From an uncultured Chiayiivirga sp. (lineage in GTDB: Bacteria; Pseudomonadota; Gammaproteobacteria; Xanthomonadales; Xanthomonadaceae): a stretch of DNA of 64,000 nt. The DNA lies in NCBI GenBank assembly GCA_934525595.1, contig CAKSZJ010000017.1:6844-70843 (forward strand). The letters run 5' to 3'. Made by a program: the position numbers and the translations under genes. Below are positions 1 to 9,188 of the stretch, one piece after another (the first letter of the stretch is position 1; each line of letters begins with the position of its first letter). The notes below the pieces were generated by a model. That model searched no databases. It saw nothing but the letters and a program-made list of their open reading frames with translations, and was not told the DNA's origin.

Positions 1-500
1 AGGAAGATCAGCGCCACGCCCAGCAGCACGCGGCCGGCTGCCCGCCCACGCGCACCCAGGACTCCGCCCAGCACGCCGAACACCAGCAGCGGCAGCGCCA
101 GCGGCGAGAGGCTGAAGCCGTCTCCGGCCAGCGCCAGCAGCCAGATGCCGCTGGTGGCGCCCAGATTGGCGCCGAACACCACGGCGATGCCTCCGCCCAG
201 GTGGATCAGGCCGGAACTGACGAAGGCGATGGTGAGCAGCGACACCAGCGTGCTCGACTGCAGCAGCACGGTGCCGCCGATGCCGAACGCCAGCCCCTTG
301 CCCGGCGTCGCGGTGCTGCGCGCCAGCCACTGCTCCATGCGGCTGCCGGCGAGCTGGCGCAGGCCCTCTTCCAGCAGCTGCATGCCCAGCAGGAACATCG
401 CCAGGCCGGCGCACAGCTGCAGCCAGCCGGCGCTGCGCCAGAACGACCACGCCAGAAGCACCACCAGCACGAGCGCCACCGCGAGCCTGCGTCCCTTCAT
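1..500 (-). CDS. Na+/Pi-cotransporter-like membrane protein (5' part only)
   Basis: Reading leftwards from the ATG at 500, the frame stays open to the window edge and gives about 166 residues. The translation is strongly hydrophobic with several membrane segments. It contains the glycine/serine-rich stretches (LLGMQLLEEGL, GTVLLQSSTLVSLLTIAF, FGANLGATSG) typical of the Na/Pi-cotransporter II (PF02690) repeat, where a QSS motif forms the substrate path. These proteins carry phosphate or related anions with sodium across the inner membrane. Only the first repeat is visible; any PhoU-like C-terminal domain lies outside. It lies downstream of the pirin gene on the same strand, separated by a large hairpin. 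Family assignment is by motif recognition; the substrate is unknown. Confidence 0.7.
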   Translation of the reverse strand, partial: MKGRRLAVALVLVVLLAWSFWRSAGWLQLCAGLAMFLLGMQLLEEGLRQLAGSRMEQWLARSTATPGKGLAFGIGGTVLLQSSTLVSLLTIAFVSSGLIHLGGGIAVVFGANLGATSGIWLLALAGDGFSLSPLALPLLVFGVLGGVLGARGRAAGRVLLGVALIF

Positions 501-604
501 CCTGCGCTCCGCCACCGCTCCAAAGCGGGGATTATCGGCGCAACGCCGCCGCGCCCGTGCGTCGGGCGCAGGTTCGCCCGAGCGGCTGCACTGCGCCGGG
601 CAGG

Positions 605-644
605 CCGGTCCTGCGGAACGGGTGCAGCCGTTCCGCAGGACCGG
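605..644. terminator. Perfect 17-bp hairpin after the pirin gene
   Basis: Arms at 605-621 and 628-644 are perfectly complementary with a 6-base loop. The right arm ends 3 bases from the pirin stop codon on the minus strand. There is no T-run, so it may slow or end transcription, protect the mRNA end, or be an intergenic repeat. Confidence 0.5.
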
Positions 645-647
645 CGG

Positions 648-1520
648 TCAGCCGGCATCCGGCATGCGGCCGAACTTGCCGGCGCGGAAGTCCTCGATCG
701 CCTGGCGGATCTCGGCCTGCGAGGTCATCACGAAGGGGCCATAGCCCACCACCGGCTCGTTGAGCGGCTCGCCCGCCAGCCACAGCACGACGGCCTCGTT
801 GTTGGCCTCGATCAGCGCACTCTCGCCGTCACGCGACAGTTCCACCAGCTGCCCGGCGCGGGCCAGCGCCTCGCCGTTGACCTGCACCGTTCCGCGCAGC
901 ACGGCGAGCGCCAGCGTATGGCCGATCGGCGCGGCGAGCCTGGCGCGGCCGCCCGCGTTGAGCCGCAGGTCCCAGACATCCATCGGACTGAAGGTGCGCG
1001 CAGGCCCGATGTGCCCATCCAGCGCGCCGGCGATGACGCGCGCCGTGCCCGCGCCTTCGGGAAGATCGACGGCCGGAATCTGTGCCGCCGTGATGTTCTG
1101 GTAGCCCGGCGGATCGCCCTTGTGCCGGGCCGGCAGGTTGACCCAGAGCTGCGCCATTTCCACCGTGCCGCCGCTGCGGCTGAAGGCCGGCGAATGGAAC
1201 TCCTCGTGCAGGATGCCGCCGGCTGCGGTCATCCACTGCACATCGCCCGGGCCGATCACTCCGCCCGCGCCGGTGGAATCGCGATGCGCCACTTCGCCCT
1301 GATAGACGATCGTGACGGTCTCGAAGCCGCGGTGCGGGTGCCAGCCCACGCCGCGCTGGCGCCCCGAGGGCGGGAAGCCCATCGGAGCGGCGTGGTCGAG
1401 CAGCAGGAAAGGGCTGAGCCGCTGGCCCAGGCCGTCGTAACTGAACATCGAACGCACCGCGAAGCCATCGCCAACCCAGTGCATGGGCGGGGCATCGTGG
1501 ACAGCCATAACCTTCTTCAT
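648..1520 (-). CDS. Pirin family protein
   Basis: 290 residues starting at the ATG at 1520, preceded by a TGGAGGG ribosome binding site; the frame is open further upstream but that part has no ribosome binding site and poor composition. The protein is a bicupin: the N-terminal cupin carries the metal ligands in GWHPHRGFETVT and the HEEF segment (residues about 60-110), as in pirins that bind Fe(II) and in some bacteria act as quercetin dioxygenase-like enzymes or redox sensors. The C-terminal pirin_C domain follows (about 170-280) and the length is usual for the family. The cellular substrate cannot be told from sequence. It is a single gene with a hairpin directly after the stop. Confidence 0.85.
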   Translation of the reverse strand: MKKVMAVHDAPPMHWVGDGFAVRSMFSYDGLGQRLSPFLLLDHAAPMGFPPSGRQRGVGWHPHRGFETVTIVYQGEVAHRDSTGAGGVIGPGDVQWMTAAGGILHEEFHSPAFSRSGGTVEMAQLWVNLPARHKGDPPGYQNITAAQIPAVDLPEGAGTARVIAGALDGHIGPARTFSPMDVWDLRLNAGGRARLAAPIGHTLALAVLRGTVQVNGEALARAGQLVELSRDGESALIEANNEAVVLWLAGEPLNEPVVGYGPFVMTSQAEIRQAIEDFRAGKFGRMPDAG

Positions 1521-1656
1521 GATCCCTCCAGATTCGCGGCGGGCAGGCGTGCCCGCGACAGGCCAATGATGGGTCCGGCGGGCGCTGCGGATAAGGGCGC
1601 ATCCGGCGATCCCGGCGTTGCCCTGGATGCAACGATGCCGCCGGCGCCCCGGACGG

Positions 1657-2607
1657 TCAGCGGTGCGGATGCGGCGGCGATTCGAGTGCGCACTCGCCGC
1701 GCGCATCCCAAAGCACTTCGACCGTGCTGTGGCCGATGCCCCAGACGTCGGCCAGCGCACGCTTGATGGCCGCCGTCACTTCGCGCGGATCGCCGCCCGG
1801 CGCGAGGCGCGCTTCGAGCGTGGCGGCCGTGCGGCCCGAAGTGATCGACCAGACGTGCACGTGCTCGACGCCGGCCAGGCCCTCCACGCGTGCCACCAGA
1901 TCCTGCGCCAGCTGCGCGATGTCGATGCCCGGCGGAGTGCCTTCCAGCAGGATGTGCAGCGTGCCGCCCAGCAGGCGCCAGGCGCTGCGCAGGATCAGCC
2001 CGAGGATCAGCACCGAAAGGATCGGATCGATCGGTGTCCAGCCGGTGAAATGGATGACCAGCGCCGCCGCGACCGCCGCCACCGAACCGAGAAGGTCGCC
2101 CAGCACGTGCAGCATCGCGCCCTGGATGTTGACGTGCCCGGTGTCGGCACGACGCAGGATGAAGAACGTCGCGATGTTCACGCCCAATCCGGCGCAGGCC
2201 ACGGCCAGCATCGGGCCGGCCAGCACCGGCGCGGGTGCGCGCAGGCGCCCGATCGCTTCCCAGCCGATCCACAGCGTCAGCGCGAACAGCGCCACCGCGT
2301 TGACGAATCCGGCCAGCACCTCCAGCCGCAGGTAGCCGAAGGTCTTGCGCGCGTCCGCGCCGCGCCGTCCGAAGTGGAACCCCGCCCAGGCCAGCGCCAG
2401 GGCCGCGACATCGGTGAGCATGTGCCCGGCGTCGGCGAGCAGCGCCAGCGACCCGGACAGCACGCCGCCGACCACTTCAACGCCCATGAAGAGCGCGGTG
2501 AGCAGCAGGGCGAACAGCACCGCGCGGCGGTTGTCTCCCGTTACCGCCGGCGCGTGGTGGTGCGCATGGCCCGCATGCGCGTCGCGGTGATCGTTTGGGT
2601 GCGCCAT
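1657..2607 (-). CDS. Cation diffusion facilitator (CzcD/ZitB-like metal exporter)
   Basis: 316 residues. The N-terminus is histidine-rich (AHAGHAHHH), followed by six predicted membrane segments. The metal-site motif LADAGHMLTDV in TM2 and the paired HVLGDLLGSV motif in TM5 (HxxxD type) match zinc/cadmium-selective CDF antiporters. A cytoplasmic C-terminal domain (about 215-300) with the HVHVWSITSG strand completes the family. The ATG at 2607 is chosen because the conserved His-rich tail begins right there; the longer open frame upstream overlaps the promoter region of the divergent gene at 2723. It probably exports Zn2+/Cd2+/Co2+ from the cytoplasm in exchange for protons. Confidence 0.9.
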   Translation of the reverse strand: MAHPNDHRDAHAGHAHHHAPAVTGDNRRAVLFALLLTALFMGVEVVGGVLSGSLALLADAGHMLTDVAALALAWAGFHFGRRGADARKTFGYLRLEVLAGFVNAVALFALTLWIGWEAIGRLRAPAPVLAGPMLAVACAGLGVNIATFFILRRADTGHVNIQGAMLHVLGDLLGSVAAVAAALVIHFTGWTPIDPILSVLILGLILRSAWRLLGGTLHILLEGTPPGIDIAQLAQDLVARVEGLAGVEHVHVWSITSGRTAATLEARLAPGGDPREVTAAIKRALADVWGIGHSTVEVLWDARGECALESPPHPHR

Positions 2608-2722
2608 CGCGCAGTATTCCGTTGCCGTACCGGCGACCACTTTGCCACGTCGGACGCGCTGGCTATAGTGCTGCGGCTTCACCCGAACTGCCGGAACTGT
2701 GGCCCGAAGAAGGAATCCCGCC
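2608..2722. promoter_or_regulatory. Divergent promoter region between CDF exporter and phytase-like gene
   Basis: 115 bases separate the two divergent starts. A CTATAG -10-like element lies near 2663 reading right, and an AGAAGGAA ribosome binding site precedes the GTG at 2723. No metal-regulator operator was recognised. Confidence 0.3.
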
Positions 2723-3832
2723 GTGTCTGTCTCCCTGTCCGTCCGCACCGCACTGGCCAGCCCTCGCTGGCTGATCGTCGGCGGCATGGCGCTGCTGGCC
2801 GCCTGCGCGGGCCAGCCGCAGCGTCCCGCCACGACGGACGTGCCCGCCGGTGACGGACTGGCTGCGACCGTGATCACCGAGACCTTCGTCAGCGCGCTGA
2901 TTCCCGAGGTGGAGCTGGATTCCCTCGCCACCTGGCTCAGTCCCGAAGGCGAAACGCGGGTGATCGCCAGCGGCAAGCACGCCGGCATGCTGCTCGTGTT
3001 CGACGGCGAGAACGGCGACCTGCTGCAGGAGCTGGGCGAGCGCGGCGCCCTGCGCTATCCCAACGGCGTGGCCACCTTCGGCGACTGGCTGTTCGTGGTG
3101 GAACGCGACGCCGCCCGCGTCAGCGTCTTCGAGCTTCCCGATTTCACGCCGCGCGGCCATTTCGGCGAAGAGGTGCTGCAAACGCCCTACGGCCTGTGGG
3201 TCTGGGAATCGGCCCCGGGCGAAGTGGAGGTCTTTGTCACCGACAGTTACCAGATCGACGGCCAGCCGCCTCCGCTGGCGCGCCTCGACGCGCGCATCAA
3301 GCGCTTCCGCGTGCGCCTCGACGAGGAACCGCTCCACAGCTACACGCTCGACGCCTTTGGAGGAACCGAGGATGCCAGCGCGCTGCGCTGGGTCGAATCG
3401 ATCGCCGGCGACCCGGCCTTCGAGCGCCTGATCATCGCCGAGGAGCATCCCAGGCACCGCAACAGGGGACCGCTGGTCTACCGCTTCGACGGGCACTTCA
3501 CCGGCGAGCACCTGGGCGCGGGCCTGTTCCGCGGAGATCCGGAAGGCATCGCGCTCTACGAGTGCCAGAGCGGCAACGGCTACTGGATCGCGGCCGAGCA
3601 GGACAAGAGCGACAACCGCTTCCACGTCTTCGACCGCGCCAGCCTTGCGCATCTGGGCAGTTTCAGCGGCGACGTCACCCGCGGCACCGACGGCATCGTG
3701 CTGCATCCGGGCGCCAGCGCACGCTTTCCGCACGGCGCGCTCTACGCGATCAATGCCGACGCGGGCATCAGCGCCTTCGACTGGCGCGACATCGCCTCCG
3801 CGCTCAACCTCTGGCTCGACTGCCCCGAATAG
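2723..3832 (+). CDS. Phytase-like beta-propeller lipoprotein
   Basis: 369 residues from the GTG at 2723, which has an AGAAGGAA ribosome binding site; an in-frame GTG 24 bases earlier lacks one. A signal peptide with lipobox LLAAC around residue 27 predicts a lipid-anchored periplasmic or outer-membrane protein. The rest looks like a six-bladed beta-propeller of the 3-phytase (BPP) family: GDPEGIALYEC, GYWIAAEQ, FHVFDR and TRGTDGIVLHP correspond to the conserved strands and acidic calcium/phosphate ligands. True phytases release phosphate from inositol hexakisphosphate; members in this order are often annotated only as phytase-like, so activity is not certain. Its stop is 2 bases from that of the convergent DUF455 gene. 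Confidence 0.75.
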   Translation: MSVSLSVRTALASPRWLIVGGMALLAACAGQPQRPATTDVPAGDGLAATVITETFVSALIPEVELDSLATWLSPEGETRVIASGKHAGMLLVFDGENGDLLQELGERGALRYPNGVATFGDWLFVVERDAARVSVFELPDFTPRGHFGEEVLQTPYGLWVWESAPGEVEVFVTDSYQIDGQPPPLARLDARIKRFRVRLDEEPLHSYTLDAFGGTEDASALRWVESIAGDPAFERLIIAEEHPRHRNRGPLVYRFDGHFTGEHLGAGLFRGDPEGIALYECQSGNGYWIAAEQDKSDNRFHVFDRASLAHLGSFSGDVTRGTDGIVLHPGASARFPHGALYAINADAGISAFDWRDIASALNLWLDCPE

Positions 3833-3834
3833 CC

Positions 3835-4677
3835 CTACGGAAGCGCGCTGGCATCGAGGCCGGCGAGCGCGTCCATTTCCGCATCGTCGAAGCCGGCGGC
3901 GCGACGCGCGGCGCGGTTGAACGGCCCGCGCAGCACGTCGCGGGCGTGGCGGCGCAGCAGGCCGATGAACGTGTCGCGCGGGTCAACCTCGCGCTGCGCG
4001 CACAGGAAATGGAACCAGCGCGTGCCGGCCGCGACATGCGCCACCTCCTCGCGCAGGATGACCTCCAGCACCGCTACCGTGTCCGGATCGCCGAGCCCGG
4101 TGAGCCGGTCGATCATGCCGGGCGTCACGTCCAGGCCGCGCGCTTCCAGCACGCGCGGCACCAGAGCCATGCGTTCGAGACAGTCGCCGGCGGTCTTCTC
4201 GGCCATTTCCCACAGGCCGTTGTGCGCGTCGAAGTCGCCGTAGGCGTGGCCGAAATCGGCCAGGCGCACGGCGAGAAGTTCGAAATGGCGCGCTTCATCG
4301 TCGGCGCAGGCGGACCAGTCGGCGTAGTAGTCGTCGGGCATGCCGGGGAAGCGCAGCACCGCATCCCAGGCCAGGTTGATGGCGTTGAACTCGATGTGGG
4401 CAATGGCGTGCAGGAACGCGGCGCGGCCTTCGCGCGAACCCAGCCCGCGCGAGGCCAGCTGGCGCGGCGCCACCAGCCGCGGACGCGCCGGGCGGCCCAC
4501 CTCGGCCACGGCGGGAATCGACGGCCAGCCCGAGACATCCGCCCGCGTCAGGGTGCCGGCGGAAAACGCGGCGAAAGCGGCGTGCGTGTCGGCCACCTTG
4601 GCCGCTGGATCGCACAGCGCCAGGCAGTGCGCCGCCGCGTGCTGCAGGGTCGGCCAGTCGCGGGATGGAGCGGGCAT
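3835..4677 (-). CDS. DUF455 family ferritin-like protein
   Basis: 280 residues. The central part carries paired carboxylate/histidine motifs expected of a four-helix ferritin-like di-iron protein: HIEFNAINLAWDA, DDEARHFELLA and REEVAHVAAGTRWF. This pattern is that of the DUF455 family (PF04305), distantly related to tRNA hydroxylase MiaE. The function of this branch is not established. Its ATG overlaps the purF stop by four bases (ATGA), so it is probably translated from the purF operon, though no direct purine role is implied. It ends 2 bases from the end of the convergent phytase-like gene. Confidence 0.85.
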   Translation of the reverse strand: MPAPSRDWPTLQHAAAHCLALCDPAAKVADTHAAFAAFSAGTLTRADVSGWPSIPAVAEVGRPARPRLVAPRQLASRGLGSREGRAAFLHAIAHIEFNAINLAWDAVLRFPGMPDDYYADWSACADDEARHFELLAVRLADFGHAYGDFDAHNGLWEMAEKTAGDCLERMALVPRVLEARGLDVTPGMIDRLTGLGDPDTVAVLEVILREEVAHVAAGTRWFHFLCAQREVDPRDTFIGLLRRHARDVLRGPFNRAARRAAGFDDAEMDALAGLDASALP

Positions 4678-6146
4678 CACCCGGCCAGGCGCTTGCGCCG
4701 GCCTTCCTCGCCGCGCTCGTCGCTCAGGCGTTCGAAGTAGCCCGCGTCCAGCCCGGTGACGTAGTCCCCGGTGAAACAGGAGGAGTCGAAGCTGGCAAGC
4801 GCCTCGTTGCCCTCGGCAACGGCCCATTCGAGATCGGCCAGATCCTGATAGATGAGCCAGTCGCAGCCGAGCGCGGCCTGCACGTCCTCTTCGCTGCGCT
4901 GGTACGCGATCAGCTCGCTGGCGGCCGGCATGTCGATGCCGTAGACGTTGGGATGGCGGATCGGCGGCGCCGCCGAGGCCAGATAGACCTTGCGCGCGCC
5001 GGCATCGCGCGCCATCTGCACGATCTGACGGCTGGTGGTGCCGCGCACGATGGAATCGTCCACCAGGAGCACCACGCGATTGCGGAATTCCAGAGGAATC
5101 GGATTGAGCTTGCGCCGCACCGATTTCACCCGCTCGCTCTGGCCCGGCATGATGAAGGTACGCCCGACGTAGCGGTTCTTGGTGAAGCCCTCGCGGTACT
5201 TCACCCCCAGCACGTTGGCCACCTCCAGCGCCGAATCGCGCGCCGAATCGGGGATCGGGATCACGGTGTCGATATCGTGGTCGGGGCGCAGGCGCAGGAT
5301 CTTCTCGCCCAGCTTCACGCCCATGCGCATGCGCGCCTTGTGCACCGAGACATTCTCGATCATCGAATCGGGACGGGCGAAGTAGACATACTCGAAGATG
5401 CAGGGCGCGTGCGCGGCCTTTTCCGAACAGCAGCGCGCGTGCAGCTCGCCCTGCGGCGTGACGATCACCGCCTCGCCCGGCTGCACGTCGCGCAGGCGGG
5501 TGAAGCCGGTGAGATCCAGCGCCACGCTTTCCGAGGCCACGGCGTATTCCACCCCGGCCGCGCTCTCGCGCCGGCCCAGCACCAGCGGGCGGATGCCGTT
5601 GGGATCGCGAAAGGCCAGCAGGCCCAGGCCCAGCACCACGCTGACGATGGCGTAACCGCCGCGGCAGCGCCGGTGCACCCCGGCCACCGCGTCGAACACC
5701 GCGTCGGGCGCCAGCGAATCGCGCTGGCCCAGCTCGTGCGCCAGCACGTTGAGCAGCACCTCCGAATCCGACTGGGTGTTGACGTGGCGGCGATCCTGTT
5801 CGAACACCTCGCGCCGCAGCGCCTCGGTGTTGACCAGATTGCCGTTGTGCCCCAGCGCAATGCCGTAGGGCGAGTTGACGTAGAACGGCTGTGCCTCGTC
5901 GGAACCCTCCGAACCTGCGGTCGGGTAGCGGCAGTGGCCGATGCCGATGCGCCCGCCCAGCAGGCGCATGTGATCCTCGTCGAACACGCTGCGCACCAGC
6001 CCCTTGCCCTTGTGGACGCGGATGCGGGTGCCGTCCATGACGGCCATGCCGGCTGCGTCCTGGCCGCGGTGCTGCAGCACGGTCAGTCCGTCGTACAGGG
6101 CCGGGGCCACCGGTTCGGTGCCCACGATGCCGATGATTCCGCACAT
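4677..6146 (-). CDS. purF: Amidophosphoribosyltransferase
   Basis: 489 residues, the full length for PurF. It starts MCGIIGIVG, so Cys2 becomes the N-terminal nucleophile of the class II glutamine amidotransferase domain (about 2-230). The phosphoribosyltransferase domain follows, with the PRPP loop VLLVDDSIVRGTTS near residues 355-370. PurF makes 5-phosphoribosylamine from PRPP and glutamine, the first committed step of purine synthesis, in the cytoplasm. The order folC, SPOR protein, cvpA, purF on one strand is the classical gammaproteobacterial arrangement. The next gene starts within the purF stop codon. Confidence 0.97.
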   Translation of the reverse strand: MCGIIGIVGTEPVAPALYDGLTVLQHRGQDAAGMAVMDGTRIRVHKGKGLVRSVFDEDHMRLLGGRIGIGHCRYPTAGSEGSDEAQPFYVNSPYGIALGHNGNLVNTEALRREVFEQDRRHVNTQSDSEVLLNVLAHELGQRDSLAPDAVFDAVAGVHRRCRGGYAIVSVVLGLGLLAFRDPNGIRPLVLGRRESAAGVEYAVASESVALDLTGFTRLRDVQPGEAVIVTPQGELHARCCSEKAAHAPCIFEYVYFARPDSMIENVSVHKARMRMGVKLGEKILRLRPDHDIDTVIPIPDSARDSALEVANVLGVKYREGFTKNRYVGRTFIMPGQSERVKSVRRKLNPIPLEFRNRVVLLVDDSIVRGTTSRQIVQMARDAGARKVYLASAAPPIRHPNVYGIDMPAASELIAYQRSEEDVQAALGCDWLIYQDLADLEWAVAEGNEALASFDSSCFTGDYVTGLDAGYFERLSDERGEEGRRKRLAG

Positions 6147-6161
6147 GTCCTTGGTTCCTCG

Positions 6162-6773
6162 TCAGGAGTCCCGCGGCGGCTCAGGCCGCGGAGTGGCATC
6201 GGCGGGCGCCGACGCGGCAGGTTCCGGCGGCGCGTCGGGCGCGTCATTTTCGCCCGGCACGGGCAACAGTGCGGCGGCGCGTTCAAGCGAGAAGCGCTCC
6301 GACAGCGCCTCGGGCAGCCACTGCCCAAGCCAGGCAGCACCGCGGGAAAAACCGGGCAGCAGCGGCGAGTCGCGCCACGCCGCCTCCTGCGGCAACGGGG
6401 TGAACCCGGCCAGCAGCACCAGCAGGCAGCCGATGAAAGCGCCGCGCGCCAGGCCGAAACCCAGCCCCAGCAGCCGGTCGGTGCCGGACAGGCCGGTGCT
6501 CTTCACCAGCCGCTGGATCAGCCACACCAGCAGCGCGCCGACCATGAGCGCGGCCAGAAAGATGCTCGCGTAGCCCAGCGCCCAGCGCGCCGTAGGCGAG
6601 GCGATGTGCGGCTCGAACATCGCCGCCACCGCCGGGCCGGCGGCAAACGCCAGCCAGCCGGCACCGATCCACACCACCAGCGACATGACCTCGGTGACCA
6701 GGCCGCGCCACAGGCCCATCACGGCCGACAGGCCGAGGATCACCAGCAGCACGATGTCGATCCAGGTGAGCAC
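6162..6773 (-). CDS. cvpA: CvpA family membrane protein
   Basis: 203 residues from the GTG at 6773; this start puts the first transmembrane helix (residues 3-22) at the N-terminus as in other CvpA proteins. Four membrane segments follow, with the conserved GLWRG and LDRLLG-like (TDRLLGLGFGLARG) motifs. The C-terminal 40 residues are Pro/Ala-rich and probably disordered. CvpA is named for colicin V production and is an inner-membrane protein of unclear biochemical role, linked to envelope stress in several bacteria. It lies between the SPOR-domain gene and purF, 15 bases before purF, so co-transcription is likely. Confidence 0.9.
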   Translation of the reverse strand: MLTWIDIVLLVILGLSAVMGLWRGLVTEVMSLVVWIGAGWLAFAAGPAVAAMFEPHIASPTARWALGYASIFLAALMVGALLVWLIQRLVKSTGLSGTDRLLGLGFGLARGAFIGCLLVLLAGFTPLPQEAAWRDSPLLPGFSRGAAWLGQWLPEALSERFSLERAAALLPVPGENDAPDAPPEPAASAPADATPRPEPPRDS

Positions 6774-6781
6774 GCCGGCGA

Positions 6782-7714
6782 TCAGGGGTGCGGCACGACG
6801 TTGCCGTCCACGCCCAGCCTGGCCTTGGCATCGGCCTTGAGCTTCTCGGCGCGCTCGCGCTGCAGCTCCGGCCCCAGGCGCACGCGCCACAGCGTGCCGC
6901 CGGCGGTGCCGGCACGCTCGACGTAGCTGGCAAATCCCGCCGCGCGCGCGCGGTCGCGCAGCGCGGTGGCGTCGGCCTCGGCGCGGAACGCACCGACCTG
7001 CACCGCGAACCCTTCGGCCACGCCGGGACGCGCGGCCGCCGGCGCACCGTCCTCGCCCTCCAGCGCCACGATCGCGGTCGGCACATCGGCGCGGATCTTC
7101 AGCACCGTGAGGCGCGCGGATTCAGCCTCCGAACGCTGCGCATAGGGCCCCACGCGCACCCGTTGCACCGGCTTGCCGTCGAGGCTGAGCGACTCGCTGT
7201 AGGCCGGCAGCCGCCGTCCGCGCAGCTGGGTCACCAGACCCGCGGCGTTGGCGGCGTTGGCGTAGCTGCCGAGGTTGACCGCCCAGCGGCCCGCGGTGGC
7301 TGCGGGCGCGGGGGGAGGCGGCGCAGACGCTGCCACAGGCGCAGGCGCAGGTGCGGCAGCCGGTGCGCTCACCGGCGCCGGCTGGGGCGTCGGTGCGGGA
7401 GCGGCTGCAGGTCCAGGCTCCGGCGCACCCGTGCCGAGCGGCGCGCCGGACACCGCGTCGATACGCACCGGCGCGTCGGTCGTGTCCACCGTGACGATGC
7501 GATCCGGATCGCCGGCATCCGCCGGCGCGGGGATCTGCGGCGCGGGAGGGGCCAGGGTCAGGTCGCGCGTCTCGAAACTGCGGCTGTCGCGCTCGGGCAC
7601 GCCCAGCGGCACCGTGGTGGAGCCGGGCTCCGGTTCGGGCCCGCCGATCAGCATCGGCAGGAAGATCACGGCCAGCGCCACGAGCACCGCGGCACCAATG
7701 AGTCGCTGTTTCAA
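6782..7714 (-). CDS. dedD: SPOR domain cell-division protein (DedD-like)
   Basis: 310 residues with a short cytoplasmic tail, one membrane helix (residues about 4-24), a long Pro/Ala-rich periplasmic linker (about 90-140) and two SPOR repeats (about 140-215 and 230-305). Each repeat has the xVxLGSY or xVQVGAF core. SPOR domains bind denuded peptidoglycan at the division septum. Single-SPOR DedD is usual at this locus; a second repeat in this protein is less common. Position between folC and cvpA supports the DedD assignment. Confidence 0.85.
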   Translation of the reverse strand: MKQRLIGAAVLVALAVIFLPMLIGGPEPEPGSTTVPLGVPERDSRSFETRDLTLAPPAPQIPAPADAGDPDRIVTVDTTDAPVRIDAVSGAPLGTGAPEPGPAAAPAPTPQPAPVSAPAAAPAPAPVAASAPPPPAPAATAGRWAVNLGSYANAANAAGLVTQLRGRRLPAYSESLSLDGKPVQRVRVGPYAQRSEAESARLTVLKIRADVPTAIVALEGEDGAPAAARPGVAEGFAVQVGAFRAEADATALRDRARAAGFASYVERAGTAGGTLWRVRLGPELQRERAEKLKADAKARLGVDGNVVPHP

Positions 7715-7807
7715 GGCTGCATCCCTGCTGAGGAATCCGAACTGGATCGGTGGATTATAGCGGCGGGGACGCGGCGCTTCGGTGCGCGGCGCGGTGCCCG
7801 TACAGGT

Positions 7808-9073
7808 TCAGCCCGGGGACTCCAGCGCCGCCAGCGCCTCGCCCACGGTGTGGAAGGAACCGAACACCACGATGCGGTCTCCCGGCTGGGCTGCGCTGCG
7901 CGCTGCAGCCAGCGCCTTCGCCACGGTGACATGGCGCGCCACAAGCGAACGCGAAAGCAGCGCCGCCACTTTCTGCCAGAGTTGCTCCACCGGCTGGCCG
8001 CGCCCGCCCGCTCCGCTCAGGCCCGCCAGATGCCACAGGTCGATGCTCGCCATGAGCGCGGCGACCTCGTTGGCTACGTCTTTGTCCGCCAGCGCGGCGA
8101 ATACCGCGAGGGTGGCGCCGCGCGGCCGGTTGGCCTGCAGCCAGGCGGCGAGCTGCTGCGCGGCCTGCGGGTTGTGGGCGACATCCAGCACCACTTCCAC
8201 CGCGCCGGGCAGCACCTGCATGCGCCCGGCCAGCCGCGCCGCCGTAACGCCCTCGCTGATCGCGACATCGGACACCGGCAGCGCCGGCGCCAGCGCACGC
8301 AGCGCGACGATCGCGGCCGCGGCGTTGGCGAGCTGAGCGGGCGCGCGCAGGCCCGGGCGCGGCAGCGGCAGCGTGCCGCGGTCATCCTCGAAAACCCAGC
8401 CGTCGCCCTGGGCGCGGTAGCGGAAGCTGCGCCCGGCGCGCAGGACCGGCGCGCCGATCCGGTCGGCCTCGCGCAGCAGGCTGTCGGGCGGATCCAGCTC
8501 GGCGAGCACCGCCGGCTTGCCCGCGCGCAGCACGCCGGCCTTTTCCCGCGCGATGGTTTCGCGGTCCGGCCCCAGGTACTCGGTGTGGTCGAGCGCGATG
8601 GTGGTGATCACCGCCACGTCCGCATCGACCAGGTTCACCGCATCCAGTCGGCCGCCCAGGCCCACTTCCAGCACCGCAAGATCGAGCGCCTCGCGCGCCA
8701 GCAGCCACTGCGCCGCCAGGGTGCCGAACTCGAAGTAGGTCAGCGGGATTTCTCCACGTGCCGCCTCCACCGCCTCGAAGGCGGCGATGAGCGCGGCGTC
8801 CTCGACCTCCACGCCATCGATCCGGATGCGCTCGTTGTAGCGGATCAGGTGCGGCGAGGTGTAGCTGCCCACGCGCAGCCCCGCCGCGCGCGCGATGGCT
8901 TCGATGAAGGCCACGGTGGAACCCTTGCCGTTGGTGCCGGCCACGGTGATGACGCGGCGCGCCGGCCGGCCGACACCGAGACGCGCCGCCGCTTCGCGCA
9001 CGCGATCGAGGCCCAGCGCGATGGGCTGGGCGTGGAGGCGCTGCTGGTAGTCCAGCCACTGCGCAAGGTTCAT
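7808..9073 (-). CDS. folC: Bifunctional folylpolyglutamate/dihydrofolate synthase
   Basis: 421 residues. The Mur-ligase-type P-loop GTNGKGST is at residues 46-53, followed by GSYTSPHLIRYNERI (the omega-loop/folate region) and LEVGLGGRLDAVN, all diagnostic of FolC. The C-terminal domain contains DVAHNPQAAQQLA. It adds glutamate to dihydropteroate and to folates in the cytoplasm with ATP. accD, which usually precedes folC in gammaproteobacteria, is not here; a divergent PycTM-like gene takes its place. Confidence 0.96.
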   Translation of the reverse strand: MNLAQWLDYQQRLHAQPIALGLDRVREAAARLGVGRPARRVITVAGTNGKGSTVAFIEAIARAAGLRVGSYTSPHLIRYNERIRIDGVEVEDAALIAAFEAVEAARGEIPLTYFEFGTLAAQWLLAREALDLAVLEVGLGGRLDAVNLVDADVAVITTIALDHTEYLGPDRETIAREKAGVLRAGKPAVLAELDPPDSLLREADRIGAPVLRAGRSFRYRAQGDGWVFEDDRGTLPLPRPGLRAPAQLANAAAAIVALRALAPALPVSDVAISEGVTAARLAGRMQVLPGAVEVVLDVAHNPQAAQQLAAWLQANRPRGATLAVFAALADKDVANEVAALMASIDLWHLAGLSGAGGRGQPVEQLWQKVAALLSRSLVARHVTVAKALAAARSAAQPGDRIVVFGSFHTVGEALAALESPG

Positions 9074-9188
9074 GGTCGTTCCCGATGGAAAGGAGGAGTC
9101 ACTTTACGCAGTCCGGCGGCCGGATCACTCATCCGCAGCCGCGCCGCGCGTGCGACGCTATGATCCGACGGTTCAAGGAAATTGTCCC

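Noticed and set aside
201-1766. Long plus-strand ORF across the pirin and CDF genes
   Set aside because: The opposite strand encodes recognisable conserved proteins; this frame is Arg/Ala-rich shadow text. Same reasoning for long antisense ORFs at 4665-6926, 43071-45560, 52586-55159 and 59019-61244.
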